Notes: generated from the letters alone by a model not told the origin. 42,448 bases of DNA from Oceanispirochaeta sp. M1 (GCF_003346715.1 NZ_QQPQ01000040.1:1-42448), one strand, 5' to 3'; counted from the stretch's first letter, positions 6,586-15,927 are shown. Made by a program: numbers and translations.

Positions 6586-7776
6586 TCAACGGACAGGTTC
6601 ATTTCCAATGAAGCTTCCTGATGATTCCTGAGCTTCAGATCGAGGACCTATTTTCCAAATCCTGTTCATTAGGAAGATACCGGCAAGAAGTAACAATTCA
6701 ATGAAAAACAGGACATAATAGGCACTTTGTATACCCACATTAGAACCGATGGTTCCAATCAGAAAGGGAAAAACCATACCACTGAAAGACATAGTGGAAA
6801 ACAGGATTCCCGTAACTGCCCCTGCTTTTCCGGGATAGAGTCCGGTTCCTCTGGACATAAAATAGGGGAATAGAGGTCCGATCCCTATGCCATAAAGGGG
6901 ACAGAGGATAAATTTCATCCAGGGAGATGGGAGATTGATAATCAGAATCAACAGAATTACAGCAGCCGCCAGACCGCTCATTATAATTCTATCCCTCCAG
7001 GGAGATGTTGAATAACGGGAAAGTGAAAATCTACCGATGATAACGCCGCTGAGATAGGCACTGACAGCAATGCTGGAAAACACAGCAGTAGAACCGACTG
7101 AAGAAGTAAAATATTCGGCAAGCCAGTAGGAGAATCCGATATCCACACCGACACTGAGGAAGATCAGAGCGCCCACAAGTATCATGGAGGAATCGCCCAT
7201 TACGGTTTTAAGAGAGATCCTGACACCCTGATGTTCTACAGGTCTGGGGAGTTTCAGAAAAAGCATCCAGGTAAACAGAAGGATTACCAGGCATGCCACC
7301 GAAAAGAAGGCAAATTGCCAGTCCCCTCCCAGAAAATATACCAGAGCGACAATAAGGGGTGCCAGAAAGCTCCCGGCAGCGGCAAACATGGTTGAAAGAG
7401 AAACATATTGGCCCCTCTTTTCCGGAAACATTTTCAACATGACAATCTGCCCGATGGCCCCGATAGGACCACCTAACAGACTCATCAGGAAAACAGTAAT
7501 CAGGAGAGAAATATATCCCGGAGTAAATCCGATTAAGAACAGTCCCAGGGCCAATGAAGCAGCTGAGAAGAGCCATAAAAGCTTCCTTTTTCCGAAATCG
7601 GAAATAACTCCCGCGATAAAGGACCCCAGAAGAGATCCGGCAGAGAGAAGGGTGAATATTAATCCGGCACTGGAATAACTCAGGTTTAAATCAACAATAA
7701 TTGCCGGCATTGAAGGACCTAACAGTCCTATCACCATAAGCCACAAGCTATTCGCAAAGAAAGAAATCCACGGCAT
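6586..7776 (-). CDS. MFS transporter, substrate unknown
   Basis: A 396-residue polytopic membrane protein with about 12 predicted helices in two six-helix halves. The loop between helices 2 and 3 (GVISDFGKRK) matches the major facilitator signature, and a polar central loop lies near residue 190. I cannot assign a substrate. The ATG at 7774-7776 has GGAG about 7 bases upstream. It lies 98 bases downstream of the class I aldolase on the same strand and so could be the last gene of the long catabolic operon, but two hairpin repeats lie between them and may reduce read-through. Its 3' end stops 9 bases from the convergent cyclase gene. Confidence 0.82.
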   Translation of the reverse strand: MPWISFFANSLWLMVIGLLGPSMPAIIVDLNLSYSSAGLIFTLLSAGSLLGSFIAGVISDFGKRKLLWLFSAASLALGLFLIGFTPGYISLLITVFLMSLLGGPIGAIGQIVMLKMFPEKRGQYVSLSTMFAAAGSFLAPLIVALVYFLGGDWQFAFFSVACLVILLFTWMLFLKLPRPVEHQGVRISLKTVMGDSSMILVGALIFLSVGVDIGFSYWLAEYFTSSVGSTAVFSSIAVSAYLSGVIIGRFSLSRYSTSPWRDRIIMSGLAAAVILLILIINLPSPWMKFILCPLYGIGIGPLFPYFMSRGTGLYPGKAGAVTGILFSTMSFSGMVFPFLIGTIGSNVGIQSAYYVLFFIELLLLAGIFLMNRIWKIGPRSEAQESSGSFIGNEPVR

Positions 7777-7795
7777 ATGTACACTCCATGTACTA

Positions 7796-7818
7796 CCAGG
7801 GCTGCAGCGCAGCCTTGG
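7796..7818. repeat. Intergenic palindromic repeat, copy 1
   Basis: CCAGGGCTGC and GCAGCCTTGG form a 10-base stem with one mismatch around AGC. Together with copy 2 at 7846-7868 it makes a pair of near-identical hairpins in the aldolase-MFS gap, a REP-like layout. Confidence 0.55.
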
Positions 7819-7845
7819 TGAATTTAACTAAAGATCTTAGTACAG

Positions 7846-7876
7846 CCAGGGCTGCAGTACAGCCTCGGTTTTTTTT
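7846..7876. repeat. Intergenic palindromic repeat, copy 2, followed by T8
   Basis: CCAGGGCTG and CAGCCTCGG form a 9-base stem with one mismatch, followed by T8 (7869-7876) on the plus strand. Read rightward it looks like an intrinsic terminator; on the minus strand it forms just after the aldolase stop codon and could protect or terminate that transcript. Confidence 0.5.
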
Positions 7877-8663
7877 AGATATAAGCCATCGCCTGTTTAA
7901 CCGTCCACCCCTCATGCACAAGGCCGCTCATGGCTTCAATCATGGCTTTTGTATCTTTATGCTGCCAGATATTCCGCCCGATAGCGATTCCCGAACCACC
8001 AGCCTGAATGGAGTAATAAACATCTGAGAAAACATCTTCAATACTATTTGTCTTTGCTCCGCCCAGAATTACGATAGGTACCATACAGCCCTCCACAACC
8101 TCAGCGAAGGAATCGGGATCCCCGGTGTAGTAGGTTTTCACAATATCAGCTCCGATTTCAGCGGCGGCCCGGGATGCCAGCTTGATTCCGGCAGGATCAT
8201 TTGATTTCATATCCTTCCCTTTAGCCATGGCTTCAATCATCAAGGGAAGCCCCCAATCCTCACAACTGTCGGCCACAAGAGATGCCTGACGGGTAAAAAA
8301 TCCTTCCCGGGGATGACCGAATTTAACCGTTACCGCTCCTCCTACGGCTCCATAGCGGAGGGCCATCTCTGTTGAAGTGATCAGTTCTTCCTCAAATCCG
8401 CCGCCGAGGACTGTAAATCCCCCGGTCATTCTCAGAATGAGACCTAAATTCCGATCAAATGCACCCTCTGAGGCTTTAACAAAACCTCTTGTTGTCAACA
8501 CAGCATCTGCACCGCCCCTGACACAATCATCAATCAGCTTTCCCGGCTCATTTATTCCGTCCATAGGTCCTGCAATAGACCCATGATCGATGGCGACGAC
8601 AACTGACTTTCCCGTATCCTTACGGAAAATAGAATTCATTCTCAATGATTTTCCAACACTCAT
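7875..8663 (-). CDS. DhnA/LsrF-type class I aldolase
   Basis: A 262-residue TIM-barrel aldolase of the DhnA family (archaeal-type class I fructose-bisphosphate aldolase, LsrF, ADH synthase). Seen in sequence: AIDHG (24-28), Schiff-base candidate Lys176 in ADIVKTYYTGD, and phosphate-binding loops GGAK (201-204) and GGSGIAIGRNIW (222-233). Those loops imply a phosphorylated substrate. The ATG at 8661-8663 has AAGGAG upstream, and the gene is 2 bases from the FGGY kinase, so kinase product to aldolase substrate is the natural order. Cleavage should give a C3 phosphate such as DHAP plus an aldehyde; exact substrate unknown. A thiolase activity like that of LsrF is the main alternative. Confidence 0.82.
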   Translation of the reverse strand: MSVGKSLRMNSIFRKDTGKSVVVAIDHGSIAGPMDGINEPGKLIDDCVRGGADAVLTTRGFVKASEGAFDRNLGLILRMTGGFTVLGGGFEEELITSTEMALRYGAVGGAVTVKFGHPREGFFTRQASLVADSCEDWGLPLMIEAMAKGKDMKSNDPAGIKLASRAAAEIGADIVKTYYTGDPDSFAEVVEGCMVPIVILGGAKTNSIEDVFSDVYYSIQAGGSGIAIGRNIWQHKDTKAMIEAMSGLVHEGWTVKQAMAYI

Positions 8664-8665
8664 AC

Positions 8666-10105
8666 CTACTCCTTAATCTCATCAAGTGAGTCATAAATTG
8701 ATTTTAATTTTCTATAAGATTCTCTATACAGACCAAACATCTGATTATAGATACTCTGATTTTTCTTCCTGGGCTCATAAATCTCTTTAATTTTTACAAT
8801 TCTGTCGGCAGTGTCAGCCAGGTCATCACAGTCTCCCAGAGCTTTCAAAGACAAAATAAAATTACCGAGAAGCTCGGAATCTGAAAACTCCGGGACAAGA
8901 ATTCTCTTTCCAACAATGTCCGCTTTAATCTGATTCCACAGCCCACTTTTTGAGGGCCCTCCGGTGATTCTCAATTCTTCGATTGTCTCTCCCTGTTCTG
9001 TCATGACTTCCATTACATCCCTCATGGCATAGCCTATGGATTCCAGAACAGCCTTTCCCATCTCCCGGCTTCCATGATTCAACCCCAGGCCGATAAAAGC
9101 AGCCCTCACATTTGTATCCCACAGAGGGGCGCGCTCCCCCGTCAGATAGGGTAGAAATAACAGCTTCTCCGATCCCGGCGGGACTCCATCCAGGGATTCA
9201 TAATATTCCCTGAATCCCTTCTTCTGTTCATGGTGAGTATTCCTGAACCATTCAATCGCCTTGCCTGTTGTAGAAATAATCCCGGAAATATTGTAATAGG
9301 GTTCGATGATGTGTTCGTAGCACATCAAGCGCCCGTCGCTTGTCAGGTTCTTCGTACACAAGTTAATCCCTTCTGAGGTCCCGGAACGATCAAAGGCCCT
9401 GCCCGGGAATACCGAAGCAGTTCCCAGGAGGGAGATAACAAAGTCAGGCCCCGAGGCAATGACCGGAACCCCCTCGGGAAGCCCTGACTCCAGTGCTCCT
9501 TCCCTGGAAATCAGACCGACGATCTCCCCTGGTTTTTTAAAATCCGGAAACTTATCTTTATCCAGATTCAAGGCCTCCAATAATTCATCATTCCAGTAGA
9601 ATTTCTGCAGCTGCGGGCCCAGGACAATTGTTACAGCCTCCCCTGTGAGCCAGAAAGACATAGCCTCGGGGCAGGAGAGAAAATGTCTGCTTTTCTCATA
9701 AACCTGAGGCTTATGATTTGCCAGCCAGAGAACCTTGGGCAGATAGAAAGACGGATCCACATTAAAGCGGCCGATTTTAGAAATGGTCGCACCTTCTTCT
9801 TTCCCCCGTCTATCCATCCAGGTCATGACCGGGCTCAGAAATTGTCCATTCTTATCCACAGGAACCAGAGTAGGACCATTGCCGCTTATGGCGACAGCTC
9901 GAAGAAGATCGCTTTGTCCGCTCAGCAGCTCACTGGCAATTTCCCTAAATGCTGTTTTCCAGAATTTCGTCTCTGCTTCAAAATAATCTGGACGGGAAGT
10001 TTGAGCTAATGTGAGAGATCTTGAGGCAGTTCCCTTTATTCCACGGTCCTCCGAGAAGAGAGCTCCTTTGAGGACCGTGGTTCCGATATCAAAAACGAGG
10101 ATCAT
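8666..10105 (-). CDS. FGGY-family carbohydrate kinase
   Basis: A 479-residue sugar kinase of the xylulokinase/LsrK type. The N-terminal phosphate-binding strand DIGTTVLKG (6-14), the catalytic base Asp221 in ASGPDF, and the C-terminal ITGGPSKSGLWNQI segment characteristic of FGGY ATP sites are visible. Length is normal for the family. The ATG overlaps the dehydrogenase stop as ATGA, and the aldolase gene follows 2 bases after its end. In context it probably phosphorylates a ketose made by the dehydrogenase. Substrate cannot be assigned from sequence; xylulose, a deoxyketose or an AI-2-like compound are all possible. Confidence 0.85.
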   Translation of the reverse strand: MILVFDIGTTVLKGALFSEDRGIKGTASRSLTLAQTSRPDYFEAETKFWKTAFREIASELLSGQSDLLRAVAISGNGPTLVPVDKNGQFLSPVMTWMDRRGKEEGATISKIGRFNVDPSFYLPKVLWLANHKPQVYEKSRHFLSCPEAMSFWLTGEAVTIVLGPQLQKFYWNDELLEALNLDKDKFPDFKKPGEIVGLISREGALESGLPEGVPVIASGPDFVISLLGTASVFPGRAFDRSGTSEGINLCTKNLTSDGRLMCYEHIIEPYYNISGIISTTGKAIEWFRNTHHEQKKGFREYYESLDGVPPGSEKLLFLPYLTGERAPLWDTNVRAAFIGLGLNHGSREMGKAVLESIGYAMRDVMEVMTEQGETIEELRITGGPSKSGLWNQIKADIVGKRILVPEFSDSELLGNFILSLKALGDCDDLADTADRIVKIKEIYEPRKKNQSIYNQMFGLYRESYRKLKSIYDSLDEIKE

Positions 10106-11127
10106 TGACCGGTTCCCAGAAGAACCCTCTGAGTATCAGGGCTGATAGAATCTTCAATCCCCTCTGCAAGGTCCTGATAGCCCACAACCCGGCTGATCAG
10201 AGATTTGACTTTAACCCTTCCATGACTCAACAGCCTGGCGGCCATTTGAAAATCCTCACTCGTTCTACCCTCTGTTCCTGTGACAAGGATTTCTGAGCGA
10301 TGAAGAGTATTCAGATCAATAGGCAGTTCCGGAGTGGTTCCCATATAGGCTGTATAAATATTGATGCGTCCCCCCTTCCTTATCCCCTCAAAAGCACTGG
10401 TTAAAGCCGTGACAGCAGGACTCGTGACAACACAGGCATCAACGCCACGGCCGGCGGTAAGACTTTTCAGCTCTGCTTTAACATCAGATTTTGCAGGATT
10501 AAAAACAGCATCCGCACCAAGTTCAAGAGCCGTCTTGAGCCTGTCTTCGTTGATATCAGAGACAAAAACTCGAGCACCCATGGCACGGGCGACCTGTAGA
10601 TGAAGCAGCCCCATAGGCCCGGCACCGATAATGAGAACATCCTCTGCAAGGGTGACTTCAAGCTTAGTCAGAGAATGAATACAGCAGGCAACAGGCTCCG
10701 TAAAAGCTGCTTCCTCAAGTGTCAGATTTTTTCCCACCATGTGCATCTGACTTGGTCTGGCCAGAATATACTCATTGAATCCTCCTAATGGACGAACACT
10801 CTTATTAAAGCGGTTTTCACAGAGGTTTGACTGTCCTGTGCGGCAGAAATGACAGACATTACAGCGGTAAACCATATCCAACGCGACCTTGTCTCCCACT
10901 TGAAAGGCCGTGCCCGCCCGTTCTCCGATTTCCATGACCACTCCGGAAGCCTCATGCCCCGGTACGATGGGATAATAGATTTTCATATCCCCTGTATAGA
11001 GGCGTTGTTCCAGGGTACAGATTCCACAATATTCAATCTTGACCAGAATCTTATGGGATTGTAATTCCGGTTTGGGAAGTTCTTTAACTACGATTTTACG
11101 GGCATCTTCCAATACAGCTGATTTCAT
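10102..11127 (-). CDS. Zinc-dependent medium-chain alcohol/polyol dehydrogenase
   Basis: A 341-residue MDR-family dehydrogenase similar to sorbitol/threonine dehydrogenases. Catalytic zinc ligands C34, H58 and E59 (GHE), structural zinc cysteines C89, C92, C95 and C103, and the Rossmann motif GAGPMG are visible. It should oxidise a secondary alcohol with NAD(P). A GGGAGA site lies about 6 bases before the ATG. It lies 49 bases after the ABC permease gene and overlaps the kinase by 4 bases. In the operon it would convert an imported polyol to a ketose for the FGGY kinase; substrate is inferred from context only. Confidence 0.85.
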   Translation of the reverse strand: MKSAVLEDARKIVVKELPKPELQSHKILVKIEYCGICTLEQRLYTGDMKIYYPIVPGHEASGVVMEIGERAGTAFQVGDKVALDMVYRCNVCHFCRTGQSNLCENRFNKSVRPLGGFNEYILARPSQMHMVGKNLTLEEAAFTEPVACCIHSLTKLEVTLAEDVLIIGAGPMGLLHLQVARAMGARVFVSDINEDRLKTALELGADAVFNPAKSDVKAELKSLTAGRGVDACVVTSPAVTALTSAFEGIRKGGRINIYTAYMGTTPELPIDLNTLHRSEILVTGTEGRTSEDFQMAARLLSHGRVKVKSLISRVVGYQDLAEGIEDSISPDTQRVLLGTGQ

Positions 11128-11176
11128 TTATTTCTCCCTATTACTTAATTATTACTAGCAAAAATTATTGGCAGAC

Positions 11177-12079
11177 TTACGCTTCTTTCCTATGCTGAGC
11201 TATAGACATGAGGACCATGGCTACAACGGTGATCAGGTAGGGGAAGGCAAGAATAAAGTCCACAGGAATATCTAAAAAGCCCTGCGCATAATTTGAAAAA
11301 CTCTCCGCCAGACCAAAAATAAAAGCGGCTCCTAAAATCCCGAAAGGAGTTTTCCCTCCGAGATAGATAACAACCAGGGCGATCCAGCCTCTGCCGGCAG
11401 AGATATTAGGAACATAGGCTCCCAGATTCAGAGTCAATACGGCACCGGCGAGTCCACAGGTCAGCCCGGAGATAAGAATAGCAATCATCTGATAGCGCTG
11501 AGGACGGATTCCCAGGGCAACCATGGCATCAAAATTACTGCCCGTTCCCCGGAGTCTGTATCCAAAGGGTGTTTTATAGATCAGTACCCAGGCGAGAACA
11601 ACAATAATCCAGCCAAGGTAGACCAGAATATTATGACCAAACAGGATATCTCCTATTAAGGGGATTCCATGAAGAGAAGGCATCCTGAATACAGGAAGAG
11701 CAGGAAGCCCTTCAAACATGAGGACTCCCTTGGTACCATAAAGGTAGAAAGCCAGAACAGTCGTTAATCCACCGGCCAGAAGGTTGGTCGCTAATCCGGT
11801 GATAAAGACATTAGCCTTCAGATAGAGGGTTACCGCTCCGAATATAAATGCAAAGAAAATGGTCATCAGCAGAGAGAAGAGAAGCCCCCAGAAAAGGCTT
11901 CCGGTTGCCGCAACAAAGATCACACTGAAAAAGGCTCCAATGAGAATCAATCCTTCCAAAGCAATGTTCAGCATTCCTGCCAGCTCTGTCATCAGTCCGC
12001 CGATTCCCGCCAGGAGAAAGGGGGTCATAATTCCTATTGAGTTATGAATCAGGGGAATAGAAAACTCATTGTTATTCAT
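11177..12079 (-). CDS. BMP-family ABC importer, permease 2 (NupQ/RbsC-like)
   Basis: A 300-residue hydrophobic protein with eight or more predicted helices, matching the BPD_transp_2 permease family (NELAGMLNIALEGLIL-type motif near residue 35; FGYRLRGTG cytoplasmic coupling segment near 175). It is the second of the two permeases typical of nucleoside/BMP importers. Its ATG overlaps the first permease stop by 4 bases. It should form the transmembrane pore with the other permease, energised by the double ABC ATPase. Confidence 0.87.
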   Translation of the reverse strand: MNNNEFSIPLIHNSIGIMTPFLLAGIGGLMTELAGMLNIALEGLILIGAFFSVIFVAATGSLFWGLLFSLLMTIFFAFIFGAVTLYLKANVFITGLATNLLAGGLTTVLAFYLYGTKGVLMFEGLPALPVFRMPSLHGIPLIGDILFGHNILVYLGWIIVVLAWVLIYKTPFGYRLRGTGSNFDAMVALGIRPQRYQMIAILISGLTCGLAGAVLTLNLGAYVPNISAGRGWIALVVIYLGGKTPFGILGAAFIFGLAESFSNYAQGFLDIPVDFILAFPYLITVVAMVLMSIAQHRKEA

Positions 12080-13146
12080 ACTTTCACACTCCTTCTTGCT
12101 GCCAGATCCTGAATAACTTTGGCAGTAATCAGATAAAAAACAACAGCCTGTACAACAGCGGCGATCTCCATGGTCACATCCGAATTGATCATGGCTGATT
12201 TGGCTCCTGCCTCAATATAGGCAAAGAAAAGGGCCGCCGGGATAACAGCAATGGGATGATTCCTGGCAATTAATGCCACAGCAATCCCATTCCAGCCCAT
12301 TCCTCCGGAGAAACCCTTAAACAGCATATGCTGTGTTCCCATTACCGAGACGGCCCCGGCTAATCCGTGAAGACCACCGCTCAATACCATGGGAATCAGG
12401 AAGTACTTCTTCACATTGATGCCGCCGTAGCGGGCGAATTCAGGGCTGAGGCCTGTAATTCTCATTTCATAGCCCTGATGAGTTTTAAAGAGGTAAAAAT
12501 AGGCGAGAACCGCAAGAAGTAATATAAAAAGAATACTGATATTCAGGTTCGAAGGGAGAAGAATTTTCAGAAACCAGAATTGTTCGGCAATTTTCCTTGA
12601 GACAAGAAGGCTGCTCTCCGGATCGTGAAGCACCCCTGTGATCAAATTATCCACAATGAAAATAAGGGCATTGGATATGAGAAAGGTGGAAATCAATTCA
12701 TCTGTTTTCCATTTATACTTGAAATAACCTGAGAGTCCTGCCACAAGAGCACCGGCGCCCAAAGCTGCCGCCAGACTGAGAGGTATCCCGATAACAGCGC
12801 TCATTTCGGGAATCATCAGACAAACTGCTGTAGCAGCGAGACCTCCGACATAAACCTGTCCCTCCCCCCCCAGATTAAACATGGAAGACTTAAAAGCAAA
12901 GGAGATACCCAAGCCTGTCAGTATGAGCGGGGCTGCCGCATTCAGCATATTCCCCAGATAATACTTGTTCATCAGAGGACCCACAAAGAAGTAATAGAGA
13001 GTCTGCATCGGAGCCTTACTCATAATAAAAATCATGATGAGCATAACAAGAAAAGCGACTCCCAGGCTGATGCCCAGGCCGTAAACTGAAGCCAGATAAC
13101 GGCTTTTTCGATCAGTTGCCAAGGGAGCCCCCCTTTTCCACATCAT
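12076..13146 (-). CDS. BMP-family ABC importer, permease 1 (NupP-like)
   Basis: A BPD_transp_2 family permease of about 350 residues with many hydrophobic helices; SSMFNLGGEGQVYVGG and HQGYEMRITG are characteristic of nucleoside-type (BMP) permeases. The start is uncertain: this entry uses the ATG at 13144-13146, which overlaps the ATPase gene; a TTG at 13117-13119, preceded by GGGGGG and only slightly overlapping the ATPase stop, is also plausible, as is a TTG at 13156-13158. It pairs with the 300-residue permease. Confidence 0.85.
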   Translation of the reverse strand: MMWKRGAPLATDRKSRYLASVYGLGISLGVAFLVMLIMIFIMSKAPMQTLYYFFVGPLMNKYYLGNMLNAAAPLILTGLGISFAFKSSMFNLGGEGQVYVGGLAATAVCLMIPEMSAVIGIPLSLAAALGAGALVAGLSGYFKYKWKTDELISTFLISNALIFIVDNLITGVLHDPESSLLVSRKIAEQFWFLKILLPSNLNISILFILLLAVLAYFYLFKTHQGYEMRITGLSPEFARYGGINVKKYFLIPMVLSGGLHGLAGAVSVMGTQHMLFKGFSGGMGWNGIAVALIARNHPIAVIPAALFFAYIEAGAKSAMINSDVTMEIAAVVQAVVFYLITAKVIQDLAARRSVKV

Positions 13147-14677
13147 CTGCGGGAGCAAAATCGTCCCTTAAACCAAGCATATACTCTCCAATTAATTCCC
13201 GTGTCAGTTCGGGAGATGATTTACTGTTCATAACCACCCTGCCGCGGTACATAACAATCATCCTGTCGGCCAGAGAAAGGACTTCATCGATGTTCGATGA
13301 AATCAGCATAACGGCGACTCCCCTTGCTCTCACTTCAAGAATTTTTTCATAAATAAAATCACTGCTGCCCACATCAAGTCCCCAGGTCGGTTCGGAAAAA
13401 AGAATAAAATCTTTAACCCTCTCCAGTTCTCTGGCAAGTATGACTTTCTGAATATTTCCTCCGGACAGGGTTCCGATCGGGACATTCTCTCCACCGGAAA
13501 TGAGATATTCATCTATAAGTTTTTTGGCATGATTCTCAATCCGGCCACCGTTAAATATACCGCCGCGGTTCATATAATCATGGTGATCAGAAATGATCAG
13601 ATTCTCTTTGATTGATGTCTGAAGACTGGCCCCCCGCTGAAGGCGGTCCGTAGGAACATAGGATAAGCCTGCCTCCCGGATTTCCATCACAGACTTCCTG
13701 CTTATGTCTTCGTCATTATAGAAAACACTCCCGCTGCTGAGAGGCTGGAGCCCTGAGACTACATTTTCAAGCTCAGTCAGCCCATTGCCGGCGACTCCGG
13801 TTATGCCGAGGATTTCACAGGTTTTCACACTGAGATTGACCTGATCCAACAGAGGCCGTTTTTGATGCTTCTTTATAACACAGGCATTATTCAAAGTAAA
13901 AATCGGATCTGAACAGAACCCTTCTTCCTTTTTAAAATCAAAGATCACACTCTTTCCAACCATCATCTTTGAAATATCTTTCTCGTCCACCTCATCCGTA
14001 TTTTTAACGGCCACAACATGTCCTTTGCGCATGACCGTAATTCTATCTGAGATGTCGATAATCTCCGCTAATTTATGGGTAATAATAATAATCGTTTTAC
14101 CCTGCTGGACCAGAGATTTCAGATTCTGAAAGAGCCTCTGGATTTCCTGTTCTGTCAAGACCGAAGTCGGTTCATCCAGAATAAGAAGATCAACCTTTCG
14201 ATACAGCATTTTAATGATCTCAACCTGCTGCATCTGTCCTACACTCAGATCAGAGATCTTTGCATCCGGAGAGATATGAAAATTATTTTCCTTAATTAAA
14301 GCCGACACATCGGCAAGGGCTTTTTTGTTATCAAAAAAAAGACCGCCCCACCTGGGTTCCCGTCCCAGCACAACATTCTGGGCCACCGTGAATTCATTGA
14401 TTAATTTAAAGTGCTGATGGACCATACCTATCCCCAGACGATTGGCTACCTTGGGACTGGCAATTGTAACGGACTCACCGTTTATTATGATTTCACCTGA
14501 ATTGGGTCGCTCCATGCCGTACAGCACCTTCATCAATGTGCTTTTACCGGCTCCGTTCTCTCCTGCCAGGGCATGGATCTCCCCCTTCCTTACCTCAATA
14601 TTGACGTTATCATTGGCGATAAGATTTGGACCGGGATAGGTCTTAGTGATGTTCTTCATTATGAGATAAGGCTTCAC
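13112..14677 (-). CDS. BMP-family ABC importer, double-domain ATPase (NupO/RbsA-like)
   Basis: A 521-residue protein with two ABC ATPase domains in tandem, as in sugar/nucleoside importers. The first has Walker A GENGAGKST, signature LSVGQMQQ and Walker B LLILDEPTS. The second has a degenerate P-loop (GVAGNGLTE), signature LSGGNIQK and FSEPTWGLDVG with the Glu-to-Ser-preceded variant Walker B usual for the second half of this family. It starts at a GTG (14675-14677) with AGGAAGG upstream. It powers the two permeases encoded immediately downstream. Confidence 0.9.
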   Translation of the reverse strand: MKPYLIMKNITKTYPGPNLIANDNVNIEVRKGEIHALAGENGAGKSTLMKVLYGMERPNSGEIIINGESVTIASPKVANRLGIGMVHQHFKLINEFTVAQNVVLGREPRWGGLFFDNKKALADVSALIKENNFHISPDAKISDLSVGQMQQVEIIKMLYRKVDLLILDEPTSVLTEQEIQRLFQNLKSLVQQGKTIIIITHKLAEIIDISDRITVMRKGHVVAVKNTDEVDEKDISKMMVGKSVIFDFKKEEGFCSDPIFTLNNACVIKKHQKRPLLDQVNLSVKTCEILGITGVAGNGLTELENVVSGLQPLSSGSVFYNDEDISRKSVMEIREAGLSYVPTDRLQRGASLQTSIKENLIISDHHDYMNRGGIFNGGRIENHAKKLIDEYLISGGENVPIGTLSGGNIQKVILARELERVKDFILFSEPTWGLDVGSSDFIYEKILEVRARGVAVMLISSNIDEVLSLADRMIVMYRGRVVMNSKSSPELTRELIGEYMLGLRDDFAPADDVEKGGSLGN

Positions 14678-14735
14678 TTTTACCTTCCTTGATTTAATTA
14701 ACAGTTCCCCTGCAGGGTTTCTGCTGAATCAGATA

Positions 14736-14786
14736 GTTTCCTAAGGAAACCGGAGTTCTTATGGGAGGTACTTGAAAGCACCTCCC
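14736..14786 (-). other. Two intergenic stem-loops between binding-protein and ATPase genes
   Basis: GTTTCC-TAA-GGAAAC (14736-14750) and GGGAGGT...ACCTCCC (14763-14786, 10-base loop) are perfect inverted repeats in the 133-base gap. No U-run follows on the minus strand, so they look like mRNA-stabilising or attenuating hairpins that allow excess synthesis of the binding protein over the membrane subunits. Confidence 0.55.
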
Positions 14787-14810
14787 CTTCAATAAATAAA
14801 AGCGATTTTG

Positions 14811-15860
14811 CTAAAGAGCCGGAGCTTCCAGGACAAGATTCCCCGACTTGATGGAATCAATAACAGCCTGTTGTTTTTCTCTTAGATCTTCAGGGACGGT
14901 TTTGATATATTCAGGATCATCTGTGATAAATTCGATATACCCGTCCTGAACTGAAAGGACATGAACCTTACCGTATTCTGTTTTTCCATTGATGGCATCT
15001 GTGAGAACCTCATAAACAAGGCGGGAATGCTGAAGAGCACCGCAGCCTGCAATGACTCCGGGAGCAGAAGCATAGGCATTGTCATCCCAGTACATCACGT
15101 ATTTGTTTCTTTTCGCAGCCACATCAAAAACACCGGGAGCTGCACCGCCGGCAATGACACCGATGACATCAACACCCGCATCGATCATACTTTTAGCCAG
15201 TTCAGCTGCTTTATTTGCGTCATACCAGTTTCCGACAACACGGTAATCCAGTTCAATATCGGGATTGATAGACTTTGCTCCCTGAATAAAACCGGGAACC
15301 ATCATTTTATTAAGAGCCGGATATTCCTGAGCAACAATAATCCCAATTTTCAGGTCGGAGTTTGCACCCTCCATATCACTGGTAGTAATCAAGCCGGCCA
15401 TAGTTCCCAGCATATAGGACTGTTCCACCTGATTATAGGAATAACTGACCATCTGAGGATGTCCATCAATATAACCATCTACAAATATAAATTTCTGATC
15501 AGGAAACTGAGCAGCAATATCCATACTGACATAGGGCATGGAAGGATTAGATGTAATGACAACATCATACATTCCCGTTGCAACAATGGATGTCATTTTC
15601 TCGGCCCATTCGGCCTGATTAAATCCAAGTTCAACAGTCTTCATTGAGGCATTTTCGTACTCATCAACAGCCTTCTGAGCCCCTTCCACCAACTGCGTAT
15701 AAATAGAACTGCCGGCGGTTACACCGGGGACAATGACAGCAACCCGGAAGGGTTTTACTTCATCAGGGGAAGCAGCTTCCTGCTGCCCTGTAGAAAAAGC
15801 TGAGAATGGAGCAAAAAATGCCAGCACCATCAGGATTAGAATTACTCGGTTCCTTTTCAT
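14811..15860 (-). CDS. BMP-family substrate-binding protein of ABC importer
   Basis: A 349-residue protein with an N-terminal signal peptide (basic MKRNR, hydrophobic core, AFSTGQQEA) but no lipobox cysteine, so it is predicted to be a periplasmic or otherwise anchored binding protein. The body matches the BMP/PnrA family, which binds nucleosides or related ligands (FRVAVIVPG, FIFVDGYIDG, IGVIAGGAAPGVFD). AAGGAG precedes the ATG by about 7 bases. It follows the MoaD-like gene after 67 bases, where a TATAAT (15896-15901) may give an additional promoter. Ligand unknown: nucleosides are usual for BMP proteins, but the adjacent sugar-type enzymes argue for a polyol or sugar. Confidence 0.87.
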   Translation of the reverse strand: MKRNRVILILMVLAFFAPFSAFSTGQQEAASPDEVKPFRVAVIVPGVTAGSSIYTQLVEGAQKAVDEYENASMKTVELGFNQAEWAEKMTSIVATGMYDVVITSNPSMPYVSMDIAAQFPDQKFIFVDGYIDGHPQMVSYSYNQVEQSYMLGTMAGLITTSDMEGANSDLKIGIIVAQEYPALNKMMVPGFIQGAKSINPDIELDYRVVGNWYDANKAAELAKSMIDAGVDVIGVIAGGAAPGVFDVAAKRNKYVMYWDDNAYASAPGVIAGCGALQHSRLVYEVLTDAINGKTEYGKVHVLSVQDGYIEFITDDPEYIKTVPEDLREKQQAVIDSIKSGNLVLEAPAL

Positions 15861-15895
15861 ATAACACTCCTTAATATTTATATATGCCTGAAATA

Positions 15896-15901
15896 ATTAT
15901 A
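15896..15901 (-). promoter_or_regulatory. Possible internal -10 element upstream of BMP gene
   Basis: A perfect TATAAT on the minus strand lies 35 bases before the binding-protein start. No good -35 hexamer is seen, so this is weak. Confidence 0.3.
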
Positions 15902-15927
15902 GACCTCTTCCAGGACCAATGGATACT

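Noticed and set aside
14961-15647. Plus-strand open frame of 228 codons opposite the BMP binding-protein gene
   Set aside because: Low-complexity, histidine- and asparagine-rich translation antisense to a well-supported gene; a shadow.
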